From Burkholderia sp. HI2500 (GTDB lineage Bacteria > Pseudomonadota > Gammaproteobacteria > Burkholderiales > Burkholderiaceae): a DNA stretch of 64,000 nucleotides. Position 1 is the stretch's first letter. Each line of letters begins with the position of its first letter. The position numbers and the translations under genes are program-made. Shown here piece by piece: positions 8,049 through 17,159 of the stretch. The stretch is from NCBI RefSeq assembly GCF_002223055.1, contig NZ_NKFL01000007.1:868001-932000 (forward strand). The letters run 5' to 3'. The notes under the pieces are model-generated. The model was not told the origin of the DNA. It saw nothing but the letters and a program-made list of their open reading frames with translations, and made no database searches.

Positions 8049-9287
8049 TCAATTCCACGCATGGCGCGCCGGCCGCACGCCGTTCAGGTAGTAATTGCCG
8101 ACGAGGTGATATTTCCAGCGCACCGGATCGTGCAGCGTATGCGTGCGTGCATTGCGCCAGTGCCGGTCGAGGTTGTGCTCGGCCAGCGTCGACTGCGTGC
8201 CCGCCAGCTCGAACAGCTTCTCGCCCGCGAGCAGCGCGATTTCCGTCGTCAGCACCTTCGCCTCGCCCACCGCCACCGATGCACGTGCGACGTCGTCCTC
8301 GGTCACGTCGCCGCGCGCCGCGATCTCGTCGAGCGTACGCGCCGCGCGCTCGAGCAGCGCCTCCGCCGCATGCAGCTGGATGTGCAGATGGCCGACCTCG
8401 CGAATCGTCAGCGGATCGTCGGCCGCCCGCTCGACGCCGCTGTCGACCCACGGTCGCGTGCGCGAGCGCACGAACGCCAGCGTATCGTCGAGCGCGGCCT
8501 TCGCGATGCCCGCGTCGATCGCGGCCTGGATGATCTGCGACAGCGGGCCGTTCAGCGTCGGCAGGTCGGACACGCGCTGCGCCGGCAGCACGTGCGACGC
8601 CGGCACGCGCACGTTGTCGAGCACGACGGTGCCGCTCGCGGTGGTTCGTTGCCCGAACCCCGACCAGTCGTCGATTACGGTCAGCCCCGGCGCGGGCTGG
8701 CGAATGTACGCGAGCCACGCTTGGCCCGTGTCGTCGAGGCCGAGCACCGGCACGTAATGCGCGAACAGCGCGCCGGTCGAATAGAACTTGGTGCCGTCGA
8801 CGACGTAATCGTCGCCGTCCCGCCGCACGCGCGTCTTCAGATCGAGCACGTGCTTCGTGCCCTTCTCCGAAAAGCCGTTGCCGAACCGCTTGCCGCTCAG
8901 CACTTCCGAGAACAGGTGGCGCTTCTGCGCGTCGGTGCCGGTCAGCGCAATCACGTCGACCAGCCCGAAATGATTCTGCGGCAACTGCCCGAGCGACGGA
9001 TCGGCCGCCGCGACGATCTTCACCACCTCGGTCAGCGTCACGTGCGACACGCCCGCGCCGCCGTACGCCTTCGGCACGGTGATGGCCCACAGCCCCGACT
9101 GCGAGAACCATTCGATCTCGTCACGCGGCAGCCGGCGCTCCCGGTCGCGTTCGGCCGCGCCTTCCGCGAGCCGCTGCGCAAGCGCGTGCGCGGCCGCGAT
9201 GGCCTGCGCGTCGTCGGCGATCACGCGGGCCGCCTGCGGTTGCGGATCGGCCGGCCGTTCCTGGATCGTGGCGCTCGTCTCTGACAT
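8049..9287 (-). CDS. SfnB-type sulfur-acquisition flavoprotein (acyl-CoA dehydrogenase fold)
   Basis: 412 aa. It has the acyl-CoA dehydrogenase layout: an N-terminal helical domain (about 1-140), a central beta domain (GNGFSEKGTKH... to GFGQRTTASGTVVLDNV, about 150-260) and a C-terminal helical domain ending DRHWRNARTHTLHDPVRWKY. The last motif is typical of the SfnB/DszC group, which use reduced flavin as monooxygenases rather than oxidising acyl-CoA. The start at 9287 (MSETSATIQ) has AGGAG 9 nt upstream; a longer frame to 9416 does not. It is divergent from a paralogue at 9580, and both probably serve the use of sulfones or sulfonates as sulfur source. Confidence 0.85.
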   Translation of the reverse strand: MSETSATIQERPADPQPQAARVIADDAQAIAAAHALAQRLAEGAAERDRERRLPRDEIEWFSQSGLWAITVPKAYGGAGVSHVTLTEVVKIVAAADPSLGQLPQNHFGLVDVIALTGTDAQKRHLFSEVLSGKRFGNGFSEKGTKHVLDLKTRVRRDGDDYVVDGTKFYSTGALFAHYVPVLGLDDTGQAWLAYIRQPAPGLTVIDDWSGFGQRTTASGTVVLDNVRVPASHVLPAQRVSDLPTLNGPLSQIIQAAIDAGIAKAALDDTLAFVRSRTRPWVDSGVERAADDPLTIREVGHLHIQLHAAEALLERAARTLDEIAARGDVTEDDVARASVAVGEAKVLTTEIALLAGEKLFELAGTQSTLAEHNLDRHWRNARTHTLHDPVRWKYHLVGNYYLNGVRPARHAWN

Positions 9288-9485
9288 CGGGCTCTCCTGC
9301 TGATTGACGGAAACATTCAATCTAGCAGCACGCCGTACGCCGGCAAACCGAGCGATTCGCACAACGATATTCCTTCGCATGACAAACGATGCGGTGCACG
9401 GCCCGCAATGCACCACGCGTCAGCGACGATATCGACGCCCCGGCATCGATGCCACACCGCCTCGCCCGCGTAATGCCCGGTGACG

Positions 9486-9537
9486 ATAACGATGTACGAA
9501 TCCGTTATTGGATCGTCAGCAGCGTGCTTCCTATACT
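9486..9537 (+). promoter_or_regulatory. LysR-type box and promoter upstream of the second SfnB-like gene
   Basis: An inverted repeat ATAACG (9486-9491) and CGTTAT (9503-9508) with an 11-bp spacer has LysR-box geometry. The 12-mer CGAATCCGTTAT (9497-9508) recurs at 14091-14102 with one mismatch, upstream of the sulfonate-transporter operon. A promoter candidate overlaps its edge: -35 TTGGAT (9508-9513) and -10 TATACT (9532-9537), 18-bp spacer. SsuR and CysB are the known LysR-type sulfur regulators of Burkholderia. Confidence 0.5.
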
Positions 9538-9579
9538 GGCCTGCCGGCATCGACGGCCCTGCCTTTCAAGGATCACCGC

Positions 9580-10857
9580 ATGACTTCGTCTCCCGCAGCA
9601 ACCGAACTTTCCACCGGCACTGACTATGACGCGCTTGCCAGCCGCTTCAGGCCGATCTTCGAACGCATCGCGGCCGGCACCGCGGAACGCGAACGCCGCC
9701 GAGAGCTGCCGCACGAGGCGATCGGCTGGCTGAAGGCCGCAGGCTTCGGCGCCGTGCGGCTGCCGGTGCGCGATGGCGGCGCCGGCGCGTCGCTGCCGCA
9801 GCTGTTCCGGCTGCTGACCGAACTCGCTACCGCCGATTCCAATCTGCCGCAGGCCTTGCGCGGGCACTTCGCGTTCGTCGAGGACTGGCTGAACGCGCCG
9901 CCCGGCGCCGATCGCCAGACCTGGTTCGACCGCTTCGCGAGCGGCCAGCTCGTCGGCAATGCATGGACGGAAACCGGCGACGTGGCGCTCGGCCAGACCA
10001 TCACGAAGGTATCTGAAAAGAATGGCCGGCTCGTGCTGAACGGCCGGAAGTTCTACAGCACCGGCAGCCTGTTCGCCGACTGGATCGACGTGTTCGCGCA
10101 GCGCGCGGACGACGGCCGCGACGTGATCGTCGCCGTCGCGACCGCGCAGCCCGGCGTGATCCGCGAAGACGACTGGGACGGCTTCGGCCAGACGACGACC
10201 GGCAGCGGCACCACGCGCTTCGAGGACGCGACGGTCGACGCGCGGGACGTGATCGACTTCGCGCGACGCTTCAAGTACCAGACGGCGTTCTACCAGCTCT
10301 TCCACGTCGCGACGTTGGCCGGCATCGGCCACGCGATCGTGCGCGACGCGGGCGACCTGGTGCGCCGCCGCACCCGCGTGTACAGCCACGGCAACGCCCC
10401 GCGCGCGGCCGACGACGCGCAGCTGCAGCAGGTGATCGGCGAAATCGCGTCGTGGGCCTATGCGGCCGACGCGCTCGCGCTGCGCGCCGCGCAGCCGCTG
10501 CAACGGGCCTACGAGGCGCACTTCGATGGCGACGAGGCGGCCGAGCACGATGCGAACGTGGCGGCCGAGATCGAATCCGCGCAAAGCCAGCTCGTCGTCT
10601 CGGACCTCGTGCTGCGCGCGGCGACGCGCCTGTTCGACGCGCTGGGTGCGTCGGCAACCCGCAGCACGACGGCGCTCGATCGTCACTGGCGCAACGCGCG
10701 CACCGTGTCGTCGCACAATCCGCTCGTCTACAAGGCGCGGATCGTCGGCGACTGGGTCATCAACGGGCGCACGCCGCCGTTCGTCTGGCAGATCGGCAAC
10801 GGCCCGGGTGCGAGTTCAAACACGAGCACGCATGCAGAGACAGGAGCCGCCCAATGA
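9580..10857 (+). CDS. Acyl-CoA dehydrogenase-fold flavin monooxygenase (SfnB/DszC-like paralogue)
   Basis: 425 aa. Same architecture as the divergent 8049-9287 gene, with clear paralogy in GRKFYSTGSLFADW, DDWDGFGQTTTGSGTTRFEDATV and the C-terminal ALDRHWRNARTVSSHNPLVYK. The ATG at 9580 has AAGGA 7 nt upstream; a longer frame from 9508 is not homologous. The stop overlaps the start of the next gene (ATGA at 10854), so the two are translationally coupled. Together they look like a two-component set, a DszC-like and a DszA/DmoA-like monooxygenase acting on organosulfur compounds. The flavin reductase they would need is not in the window. Confidence 0.85.
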   Translation: MTSSPAATELSTGTDYDALASRFRPIFERIAAGTAERERRRELPHEAIGWLKAAGFGAVRLPVRDGGAGASLPQLFRLLTELATADSNLPQALRGHFAFVEDWLNAPPGADRQTWFDRFASGQLVGNAWTETGDVALGQTITKVSEKNGRLVLNGRKFYSTGSLFADWIDVFAQRADDGRDVIVAVATAQPGVIREDDWDGFGQTTTGSGTTRFEDATVDARDVIDFARRFKYQTAFYQLFHVATLAGIGHAIVRDAGDLVRRRTRVYSHGNAPRAADDAQLQQVIGEIASWAYAADALALRAAQPLQRAYEAHFDGDEAAEHDANVAAEIESAQSQLVVSDLVLRAATRLFDALGASATRSTTALDRHWRNARTVSSHNPLVYKARIVGDWVINGRTPPFVWQIGNGPGASSNTSTHAETGAAQ

Positions 10858-12248
10858 GCAAGACCATCCGCTTCAATGCGTTCGAGATGAACTGCGTCGG
10901 CCATCAGTCGCCCGGGCTGTGGGCGCATCCGCGCGACCGGTCGTGGCAATACAAGGATCTCGACTACTGGACCGACCTCGCCCGTGTGCTCGAACGCGGG
11001 ATTTTCGACGCGATCTTCATCGCGGACGTGATCGGCTACTACGACGTCTACAAGGGCAGCAATTACCACGCGCTGCACCAGGCCGCGCAGATCCCGGTCA
11101 ACGATCCGCTGCAGCTCGCCGCGCCGATCGCGATGGCGACCGAGCATCTCGGCATCGGCATCACTGCATCGACGACGTTCGAGCACCCGTACACGTTCGC
11201 ACGCCGGCTGTCGACCGCCGACCATCACACGAAGGGCCGGCTCGCGTGGAACATCGTCACGTCCTACCTTGAAAGCGGTGCGAAGAACGTCGGCGACAAC
11301 GGCCTGCGCACGCACGACGACCGCTATGCGGTCGCGGCCGAATACGTCGAGGTGCTGTACAAGCTGTTCGAGGGCAGCTGGGAAGACGGCGCGGTCGTGC
11401 GCGATCGCGACGGCCGCGTGTTCACGCATCCGGAGAAGGTGCACGAGATCGGCCACAAGGGCCGTTTCTTCGACGTGCCCGGCTACCACCTGTGCGAGCC
11501 GTCGCCGCAGCGCACGCCGGTGCTGTTCCAGGCCGGCGCGTCCGGCCCCGGCAAGGCGTTCGCGGCGCAGCACGCGGAATGCGTGTTCGTCGCCGCGCCG
11601 ACGCGCCCGCAGCTCGCGCGCTACGTGGCCGACGTGCGCGCGCAGGCCGCGGCCGCCGGGCGCGACGCGAGCAAGGTCCTGATCTACAACCTCGTCACCG
11701 TGATCGTCGACGAGACCGACGAGAAGGCGCAGGCCAAGTTCGACGAATACCGCAAGTACGTATCGTATGACGGGTCGCTGGTGTTCATGTCCGGCTGGAC
11801 CGGCATCGACTTCGGCCAGTACGCGCCGAACGATCCCGTCCGGCGCGTCGAAACGAATGCGATCGTGTCGGCGGTCGAGCACCTCGCGGGCGGTGACACC
11901 GCGTGGACGATCGAGGAACTGGCGGCCTGGGGCGGCATCGGCGGCCTGGGGCCGGTGTTCGTCGGGTCGGCGGAAACCGTCGCGGACATCCTGCAGGAAT
12001 GGGTCGCCGCCACCGACGTGGACGGCTTCAACCTCGCGTATGCGGTGGCGCACGAAACCTTCGAGGATGTCGTGCGTTATCTCGTGCCCGAGTTGCAACG
12101 GCGTGGCGTGTATCCGACCGGCTATGCGCAGGGCACGCTGCGCGAGAAACTGTTCGGCGGGTCGGCGCGGCTGCCGGACGAGCATCCGGCCGCGCAGTAT
12201 CGCGACATCGAGCAGGTCAAGCGCGATGCCGAGCGGGTAGCCGCCTGA
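10854..12248 (+). CDS. NtaA/DmoA-family FMN-dependent monooxygenase (luciferase-like)
   Basis: 464 aa. The N-terminus MSKTIRFNAFEMNCVGHQSPGLW, the FIADVIGYYD strand, STTFEHPYTFARRLSTADHHTKGRxAWNIVTS and RTPVLFQAGASGPGKAFA are diagnostic of the NtaA/SnaA/DmoA/DszA branch of bacterial luciferase-like enzymes. They use reduced FMN and O2 to cleave C-S or C-N bonds in substrates such as dimethyl sulfide, sulfones or nitrilotriacetate. Coupled to the upstream SfnB-like gene by an ATGA overlap, with AGGAG inside the end of that gene. Given the neighbouring SsuABC-like transporter, a role in sulfur scavenging is most likely. Confidence 0.88.
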   Translation: MSKTIRFNAFEMNCVGHQSPGLWAHPRDRSWQYKDLDYWTDLARVLERGIFDAIFIADVIGYYDVYKGSNYHALHQAAQIPVNDPLQLAAPIAMATEHLGIGITASTTFEHPYTFARRLSTADHHTKGRLAWNIVTSYLESGAKNVGDNGLRTHDDRYAVAAEYVEVLYKLFEGSWEDGAVVRDRDGRVFTHPEKVHEIGHKGRFFDVPGYHLCEPSPQRTPVLFQAGASGPGKAFAAQHAECVFVAAPTRPQLARYVADVRAQAAAAGRDASKVLIYNLVTVIVDETDEKAQAKFDEYRKYVSYDGSLVFMSGWTGIDFGQYAPNDPVRRVETNAIVSAVEHLAGGDTAWTIEELAAWGGIGGLGPVFVGSAETVADILQEWVAATDVDGFNLAYAVAHETFEDVVRYLVPELQRRGVYPTGYAQGTLREKLFGGSARLPDEHPAAQYRDIEQVKRDAERVAA

Positions 12249-12455
12249 GCGTGACGACCATTCGGCGGCTGGTCGGCCTGCCGTGTGCGGGCCGGCCGGC
12301 TTCACGATGAGCAACAACTGGTGCGTCGGGCCGACACTCGCCCGGCACGCCGCCACCTGATCGCCCCTTCCCCCTCATTCGACACCCGATGCGGGCTCCG
12401 CTTCCGCGCTCGTCCATCGAGCGGGCGAAACGTGCGGCTGCGGCAACCCACGACG

Positions 12456-12480
12456 ACGCGCGCACCCACCGTGCGCGCGT
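12456..12480 (+). terminator. Probable intrinsic terminator of the monooxygenase operon
   Basis: A perfect 10-bp GC stem, ACGCGCGCAC (12456-12465) and GTGCGCGCGT (12471-12480), with a 5-nt loop and TTTCCC after it (the first T closes the stem). It lies about 210 bp after the monooxygenase stop and just before the 3' end of the convergent MFS gene, so it may serve to separate the two transcripts. Confidence 0.5.
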
Positions 12481-12510
12481 TTCCCTAAGGAAGTCTAACC
12501 TCGACCGCGT

Positions 12511-13938
12511 TCAAACACCGCCGTCATCATCGATATCACGCGCCGTCGGCTCATAACGCACGATCAACAGGAACACGATCGGCGTGGCGGCGCTGATCGC
12601 GACGACCCAGAACATGTCCGTGCCGAGCCGCGCCTGCAGGATCGGCAGCACGAACAGCGCGAGCGCCTGACCGATGCCGCACAGCGAACGCCCGAAGCCG
12701 ACGCCGGTGCCGCGGATCGCCGCCGGATACGACAGCGTCGGGTAGATCATCATCTGCGCGCCGGGCCCGAACCCTTCGGCGAACAGCCAGGTGCCCAGCA
12801 TCAGCAGCACGAAGCCGATCGCGAGCGCGCCATGCGGATGCCCTGCCAGCGCGAGCGCCACGAGCGCGACGAACTGCAGCGCGAAGCCCGCGATCGCGAC
12901 ATGGCGTGACGCATGGCGATGGGCAAGGCGCATGCCCAGCAAGCCGCCGGTGAACGCAAACAGCACGTTCAGCGCCAGCGACGCCGCGATCGTTTCGAAC
13001 ACGCCCGCGCCGAGAAACTGCGACAGGATCGACGGCAGGAAGAACGCGATCGCCGTGTATTCGAACGGGATGCACAGGTTCATCACGCTGGCGACGATCG
13101 TGCGTCCCAGGTACGGGCGCTGGAACAGCACACGAATGCGCACGGGCGGCTGGCTCGGCGCGCGTCGGGCGTCCTCTGCTTCGTGCGCATGAATCCCGTA
13201 CGACTCGCGCAGAATCCGCGCGGCGTTGGCCAGGTCACCCTGGTTCGCGGCCCACAGCGGCGACTCGTTCATGAACCGGTTCCGGAACAGAATGATGACG
13301 AGCGCCGGCACCGCACCGAAGATCAGCGACGCGCGCCACAGCCATCCCGCATGCTCGGCGGGCAGCAGGAAATACAACCCGAAGATCAGCAGGAAGCAGG
13401 CCGACGACGCCACGTACCACATCGGGCACCACGCCGCGAGCCGCGACGCCTTGTTGCCGCGGCCGTTGAACTTCGAGAATTCCGCGAGAAACGCCATCGC
13501 GACCGGCAGGTCGATGCCGACCCCGAGCCCCATCACGAAGCGCGCGCCGATCAGCACCCACACGTTCGGCGCGAGCCCGGCCGCGATCGCCGCGACCACG
13601 AAAAACAGCATGTCGGCCATGAACACCTGATAGCGGCCGATCTTGTCGGTCAGCCATCCGCCGATCAGGCTGCCGAAGATCGTGCCGATCATGATCGCCG
13701 ACCCGACCAGCCCGGTCAGTGCCGGTGTCAGGCCGAACTCGCGCGCCACGTCGTCGATCCCGTAGGACAGCGTCGTCAGGTCGTACGCATCGAGAAACAC
13801 GCCGCCCAGCGCCAGCAGCACGATCATCCGGGCATGGCTGACCGAGCTGTCCACCGTGTTGATCAGGCGCGCGACGTCGCTTGCCGAGCGAATGGGCGAG
13901 GAAACCGGTGTAACGGCGTTCAGATCGATCGAACTCAT
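12511..13938 (-). CDS. MFS transporter (sugar/aromatic-acid porter type)
   Basis: 475 aa with about 12 hydrophobic segments. The MFS signature between TM2 and TM3 is clear (GSLIGGWLTDKIGRYQV), as is the TM4-5 acidic motif region (FVMGLGVGIDLPVAMAFLAEFSKFNGRG), which places it with the metabolite:H+ symporters. The start at 13938 (MSSIDLNAVTP) has AAGGA 8 nt upstream; the 46-residue extension in the longer frame is non-homologous. It is divergent from the SsuABC-like operon and convergent with the monooxygenase operon, so it might import an organosulfur or organic acid substrate, but this is inference. Confidence 0.85.
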   Translation of the reverse strand: MSSIDLNAVTPVSSPIRSASDVARLINTVDSSVSHARMIVLLALGGVFLDAYDLTTLSYGIDDVAREFGLTPALTGLVGSAIMIGTIFGSLIGGWLTDKIGRYQVFMADMLFFVVAAIAAGLAPNVWVLIGARFVMGLGVGIDLPVAMAFLAEFSKFNGRGNKASRLAAWCPMWYVASSACFLLIFGLYFLLPAEHAGWLWRASLIFGAVPALVIILFRNRFMNESPLWAANQGDLANAARILRESYGIHAHEAEDARRAPSQPPVRIRVLFQRPYLGRTIVASVMNLCIPFEYTAIAFFLPSILSQFLGAGVFETIAASLALNVLFAFTGGLLGMRLAHRHASRHVAIAGFALQFVALVALALAGHPHGALAIGFVLLMLGTWLFAEGFGPGAQMMIYPTLSYPAAIRGTGVGFGRSLCGIGQALALFVLPILQARLGTDMFWVVAISAATPIVFLLIVRYEPTARDIDDDGGV

Positions 13939-14285
13939 CGCATTCCTTAGTGTTTCGCCGAATGATCGGCGATGTCCGCATGAAGCCGGAAGTCGGGCAT
14001 ATTCATTCGCGATCGACAGCGACCATGCGCGGCCAGACGCCGCTCGACACGCGACGCCATCACGTTCCGGCAGCACGCATTCTGTTCTCCCGATTCCGTT
14101 ATCCCAAGCGATATAAATCGATAAATTAATCGGCCCGCGTCATAAAGTTGCTCGCCATCCACGCTTAGCAGCAGCGTGCATGTTCAATCGCGGATTTCTT
14201 CGTTCACGGCGCGCCGATGCTTCGTTACATTGGCCGGTCACCCTGCCTGTTCGCGGCATCTTGCCGCCCTTCCGGAGAATCCCCG
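13939..14285. other. Divergent intergenic region of the MFS and ABC transporter genes
   Basis: 347 bp with no gene that I can support. The centre (about 14091-14150) is AT-rich against the local background. It carries the LysR-type motif described separately and a TTATC/GATAA pair (14099-14103, 14120-14124). Promoters of both flanking operons must lie here; a convincing -35/-10 pair was not found by eye. Confidence 0.6.
14091..14124. promoter_or_regulatory. LysR-type (SsuR/CysB-like) binding site candidate before the sulfonate ABC operon
   Basis: CGATTCCGTTAT (14091-14102) is an 11/12 match to the motif at 9497-9508. It is followed at 14120 by GATAA, giving an inverted TTATC-N16-GATAA arrangement in an AT-rich stretch 160-195 bp before the substrate-binding-protein gene. 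Confidence 0.45.
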
Positions 14286-15278
14286 ATGAAGCTGTCCTGG
14301 TCCCGCGCGTGGCAATCCGCGGCCCTCGTCGTTGCCGCGTTCGCCAGCCTCGTCTCGGTGCACGCACGCGCCGCGACGCCCGCGGAGATCCGCGTCGACT
14401 ATGCCTACTACTCACCGGAGAGCCTGGTGATCCGCCACTTCGGTTGGCTCGAAGACGAATTCAAGGCCGACCGCACGTCGATTCGCTGGGTGCTGAGCCT
14501 GGGCAGCAATCGTGCGCTCGAATACCTGAACAGCGGCGCGGTCGATTTCGGTTCCGCCGCGGGTCTCGCGTCGGTGCTCGCGCGTGCGAACGGCAACCCG
14601 ATCCATACGGTCTACGTGTTCTCGCGCCCCGAGTGGACCGCGCTGGTGGTCCGCAAGGATTCGCCGATCCGCTCGCTCGCGGACCTGAAGGGCAAGAAAA
14701 TCGCCGCGACGCGCGGCACCGATCCGTTCCTGTTCACGCTACGCGCGCTGCACACGGTCGGCCTGACCCGCGACGACGTCGAGATCGTCAACCTGCAGCA
14801 TCCGGACGGGCGCACCGCGCTTGCGAACGGCCAGGTCGATGCGTGGGCCGGCCTCGATCCGCACATGGCCGCGGCCCAGCTCGACGACGGCGCGCGCCTG
14901 CTCTATCGCAATGTCGCGTTCAACACCTATGGCTTCCTGAACGTCCGCGACGCGTTCGCCAGCCAGTATCCGCAGGCGGTCACGCGCGTGCTGAAGGTCT
15001 ACGATCGCGCGCGCCAGTGGATCGTCGCGCATCCGGCCGACACCGCGCAGATCGTCGCCGACGAATCGAAGGTGTCGCTGCCGGTGGCGAAACTGCAGCT
15101 GCAGCGCAACGACTTCAGCGATCCCGTTCCGGGCGACACCCAGCGAGCGGCGCTGAAGGCGGCCGCCCCCGTATTGACGGCCGAACAGCTGACCAAGCCC
15201 GGAGTCGATCCCGCGAAGATCGTCGATACGCTGATCGATCCGTCGTTCGCGCGCCCGCTCGTCGACGCATCGCGCTGA
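14286..15278 (+). CDS. Aliphatic sulfonate-type ABC transporter, periplasmic substrate-binding protein (SsuA-like)
   Basis: 330 aa. A Sec signal peptide is visible: basic KLSWSRAWQS, hydrophobic AALVVAAFASLVSV, then an A-x-A site (HARA/ATPAEI) near residue 29. The mature part follows the SsuA/TauA/NMT1 pattern: IRVDYAYYSPESLVIRHFGWLE, LNSGAVDFGSAAGLASVLARANG, VVRKDSPIRSLADLKGKKIAATRG and ANGQVDAWAGLDPHMA. The ATG at 14286 is preceded by GGAGA. First gene of a three-gene ABC operon with the permease 11 bp downstream. Ligand probably an alkane sulfonate or sulfate ester. Confidence 0.88.
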   Translation: MKLSWSRAWQSAALVVAAFASLVSVHARAATPAEIRVDYAYYSPESLVIRHFGWLEDEFKADRTSIRWVLSLGSNRALEYLNSGAVDFGSAAGLASVLARANGNPIHTVYVFSRPEWTALVVRKDSPIRSLADLKGKKIAATRGTDPFLFTLRALHTVGLTRDDVEIVNLQHPDGRTALANGQVDAWAGLDPHMAAAQLDDGARLLYRNVAFNTYGFLNVRDAFASQYPQAVTRVLKVYDRARQWIVAHPADTAQIVADESKVSLPVAKLQLQRNDFSDPVPGDTQRAALKAAAPVLTAEQLTKPGVDPAKIVDTLIDPSFARPLVDASR

Positions 15279-15289
15279 GACTGCCGCCC

Positions 15290-16144
15290 ATGACCGACAC
15301 CGCCGCCCGCGACGACACGCTCGCGCCCCGCCGCCCCGCTTCGCCGCCCGCTGGCCGGCGCGATCCGCTTCGCCGGTGGCGGATCGCGGGCCTCGCGCTG
15401 CCGTTCGCGGCGCTCGCGTTGCTGGAGGTCGTCGTGCGGCAGGGCTGGCTGCCGAATCATCTCGTCCCCGCACCGAGCGAGATTCTCGACACGCTCGCCC
15501 GCCTCGGCGTCACGCGCGTGGCGCGCCATGTCGGCGCGAGTACGCTGCGGGTCGCGGCGGGGTTTGCGGCGGGCGCCGGACTCGCGCTCGTCGTCGGCGC
15601 GGCGATGGGCCTGAGCCGCCGGATCGACGCGCTGTTCGAACCGACGTTCCAGGCGCTGCGCGCGATTCCGTCGCTCGCATGGGTGCCGGTGTTGCTGCTG
15701 TGGCTCGGCATCGACGAAGCACCGAAGATCACGCTGATCGCCATCGGCGCGTTCTTCCCGGTCCACCTCGCGGTGGTCGCCGGCATTCGCGACGTCGACC
15801 GCAAGCTCGTCGAACTCGGCGCGGTGTACCGGCTCGGCCCGTTCGTGCTGTTCCGCCGCATCCTGCTGCCGGCCGCGCTGCCGCAGATCGTCACCGGCTT
15901 GCGCACCGGCCTCAGCCTCGCGTGGATGTTCATGGTGGCCGCGGAGCTGATCGCGGCCACGCGCGGGCTCGGCTTCCTGTTGAGCGACGGCCGCGAAACC
16001 GGCCGCCCGGATCTCGTGTTCGGGGCGATCCTGCTGCTGGCGCTGCTCGGCAAGCTGACCGACGGCGCGATGGCGCGCATCGAGTCGCGCTGGCTCGGCT
16101 GGCGCGATGCATTCGACCACACGCCACGTAAAGGGTCGGCATGA
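15290..16144 (+). CDS. ABC transporter permease (SsuC/TauC-like)
   Basis: 284 aa with an N-terminal cytoplasmic stretch rich in Arg and Pro, then about six membrane helices. It carries the BPD_transp_1 signature: GRALP-type EAA loop region ELGAVYRLGPFVLFRRILLPAALPQIVTGLRTGLSLAW, which contacts the ATPase. The sequence AIPSLAWVPVLLLWLGI is typical of SsuC/TauC permeases. Its stop overlaps the ATPase start (ATGA at 16141). Confidence 0.9.
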   Translation: MTDTAARDDTLAPRRPASPPAGRRDPLRRWRIAGLALPFAALALLEVVVRQGWLPNHLVPAPSEILDTLARLGVTRVARHVGASTLRVAAGFAAGAGLALVVGAAMGLSRRIDALFEPTFQALRAIPSLAWVPVLLLWLGIDEAPKITLIAIGAFFPVHLAVVAGIRDVDRKLVELGAVYRLGPFVLFRRILLPAALPQIVTGLRTGLSLAWMFMVAAELIAATRGLGFLLSDGRETGRPDLVFGAILLLALLGKLTDGAMARIESRWLGWRDAFDHTPRKGSA

Positions 16145-16962
16145 GCATACGTTCTTCCGCACACACGGCGGCGCGCACCGCGACACCGCTGCTCGACGTG
16201 CGCATCACCCGCAAGCTTTACGGCGATCGCACGATCCTCGCCGATGTCCCGCTGCAGGTTGCGCGCGGCGAGATCGTCTGCGTGGTCGGCCCGAGTGGTT
16301 GCGGCAAGAGCACGCTGCTGCGGATCGTCGCCGGCCTCGATACGGATTTCCGCGGCAGCGTGAAGCTGGGCGGCGTCGCACTCGACGGCCCGTCCCCGCG
16401 CGCCGGTGTGATCTTCCAGGAGCCGCGGCTGCTGCCGTGGCTATCGATCGCGGACAACGTCGGCTTTGCGGCCGGCCCGCGCGGCGGCCGCGAGCCGGCC
16501 GTCGCACGGCTGCTCGACGAAGTCGGCCTGGCCGGGGTCGCCCGGCAACTGCCGGCCACGTTGTCGGGGGGAATGGCGCAGCGTGCGGCGATCGCGCGCG
16601 GGCTGTTCGGCGAGCCCGACCTGCTGCTGCTCGACGAACCGTTCAGCGCGGTCGATGCGATCACCCGGATGCGGTTGCAGACGCTGCTGCTCGATGTCGT
16701 CGCGCGGCACCGGACGGCCGCGATCGTCGTCACGCACGATCTGGACGAAGCGTTGTATCTCGGCGATCGCGTGCTGATGCTCGCGCCCAATCCGGGCCGC
16801 ATCGACGACGAGATCCACGTCGGGGTCGCCCGGCCGCGCGATCGGCGCGACCCGACGCTGGCCGTGCTGCGCGCGCGGCTGCTGGACGCATTCCAGCAGC
16901 TTCAGGATCGTGCCGACGAGACGACGCGCCGACCGCGCGACCTTCAGGCCTCCGAAGCCTGA
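16141..16962 (+). CDS. ABC transporter ATP-binding protein (SsuB/TauB-like)
   Basis: 273 aa. Walker A GPSGCGKST (residues 50-58), Q-loop IFQEPRLLPW, signature LSGGMAQR, Walker B LLLLDEPF and the H-loop VVTHD are all intact, so the ATPase should be active. The Q-loop ending RLLPW is typical of sulfonate, nitrate and taurine importers. It is translationally coupled to the permease. The C-terminal tail (about 35 residues, Arg- and Asp-rich) has no recognisable domain. Confidence 0.92.
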   Translation: MSIRSSAHTAARTATPLLDVRITRKLYGDRTILADVPLQVARGEIVCVVGPSGCGKSTLLRIVAGLDTDFRGSVKLGGVALDGPSPRAGVIFQEPRLLPWLSIADNVGFAAGPRGGREPAVARLLDEVGLAGVARQLPATLSGGMAQRAAIARGLFGEPDLLLLDEPFSAVDAITRMRLQTLLLDVVARHRTAAIVVTHDLDEALYLGDRVLMLAPNPGRIDDEIHVGVARPRDRRDPTLAVLRARLLDAFQQLQDRADETTRRPRDLQASEA

Positions 16963-17159
16963 CTTCGCGCCCGCCGGTTCACGACCGGCGTCGCCCGGCC
17001 CCCATTCGGCACGCGTTCAGCGCCGGGGCGACGCATCCGTCATCGAATACCGATGCTGCAGGAATCGCAGCCGTATCGGAGCGCCGCCACGGTGCGCGAG
17101 GTGTCGCGCGCCTGCTCACCGCTCAGCGAGGTGACATGCTGCAACCCACCGGGCGCACT

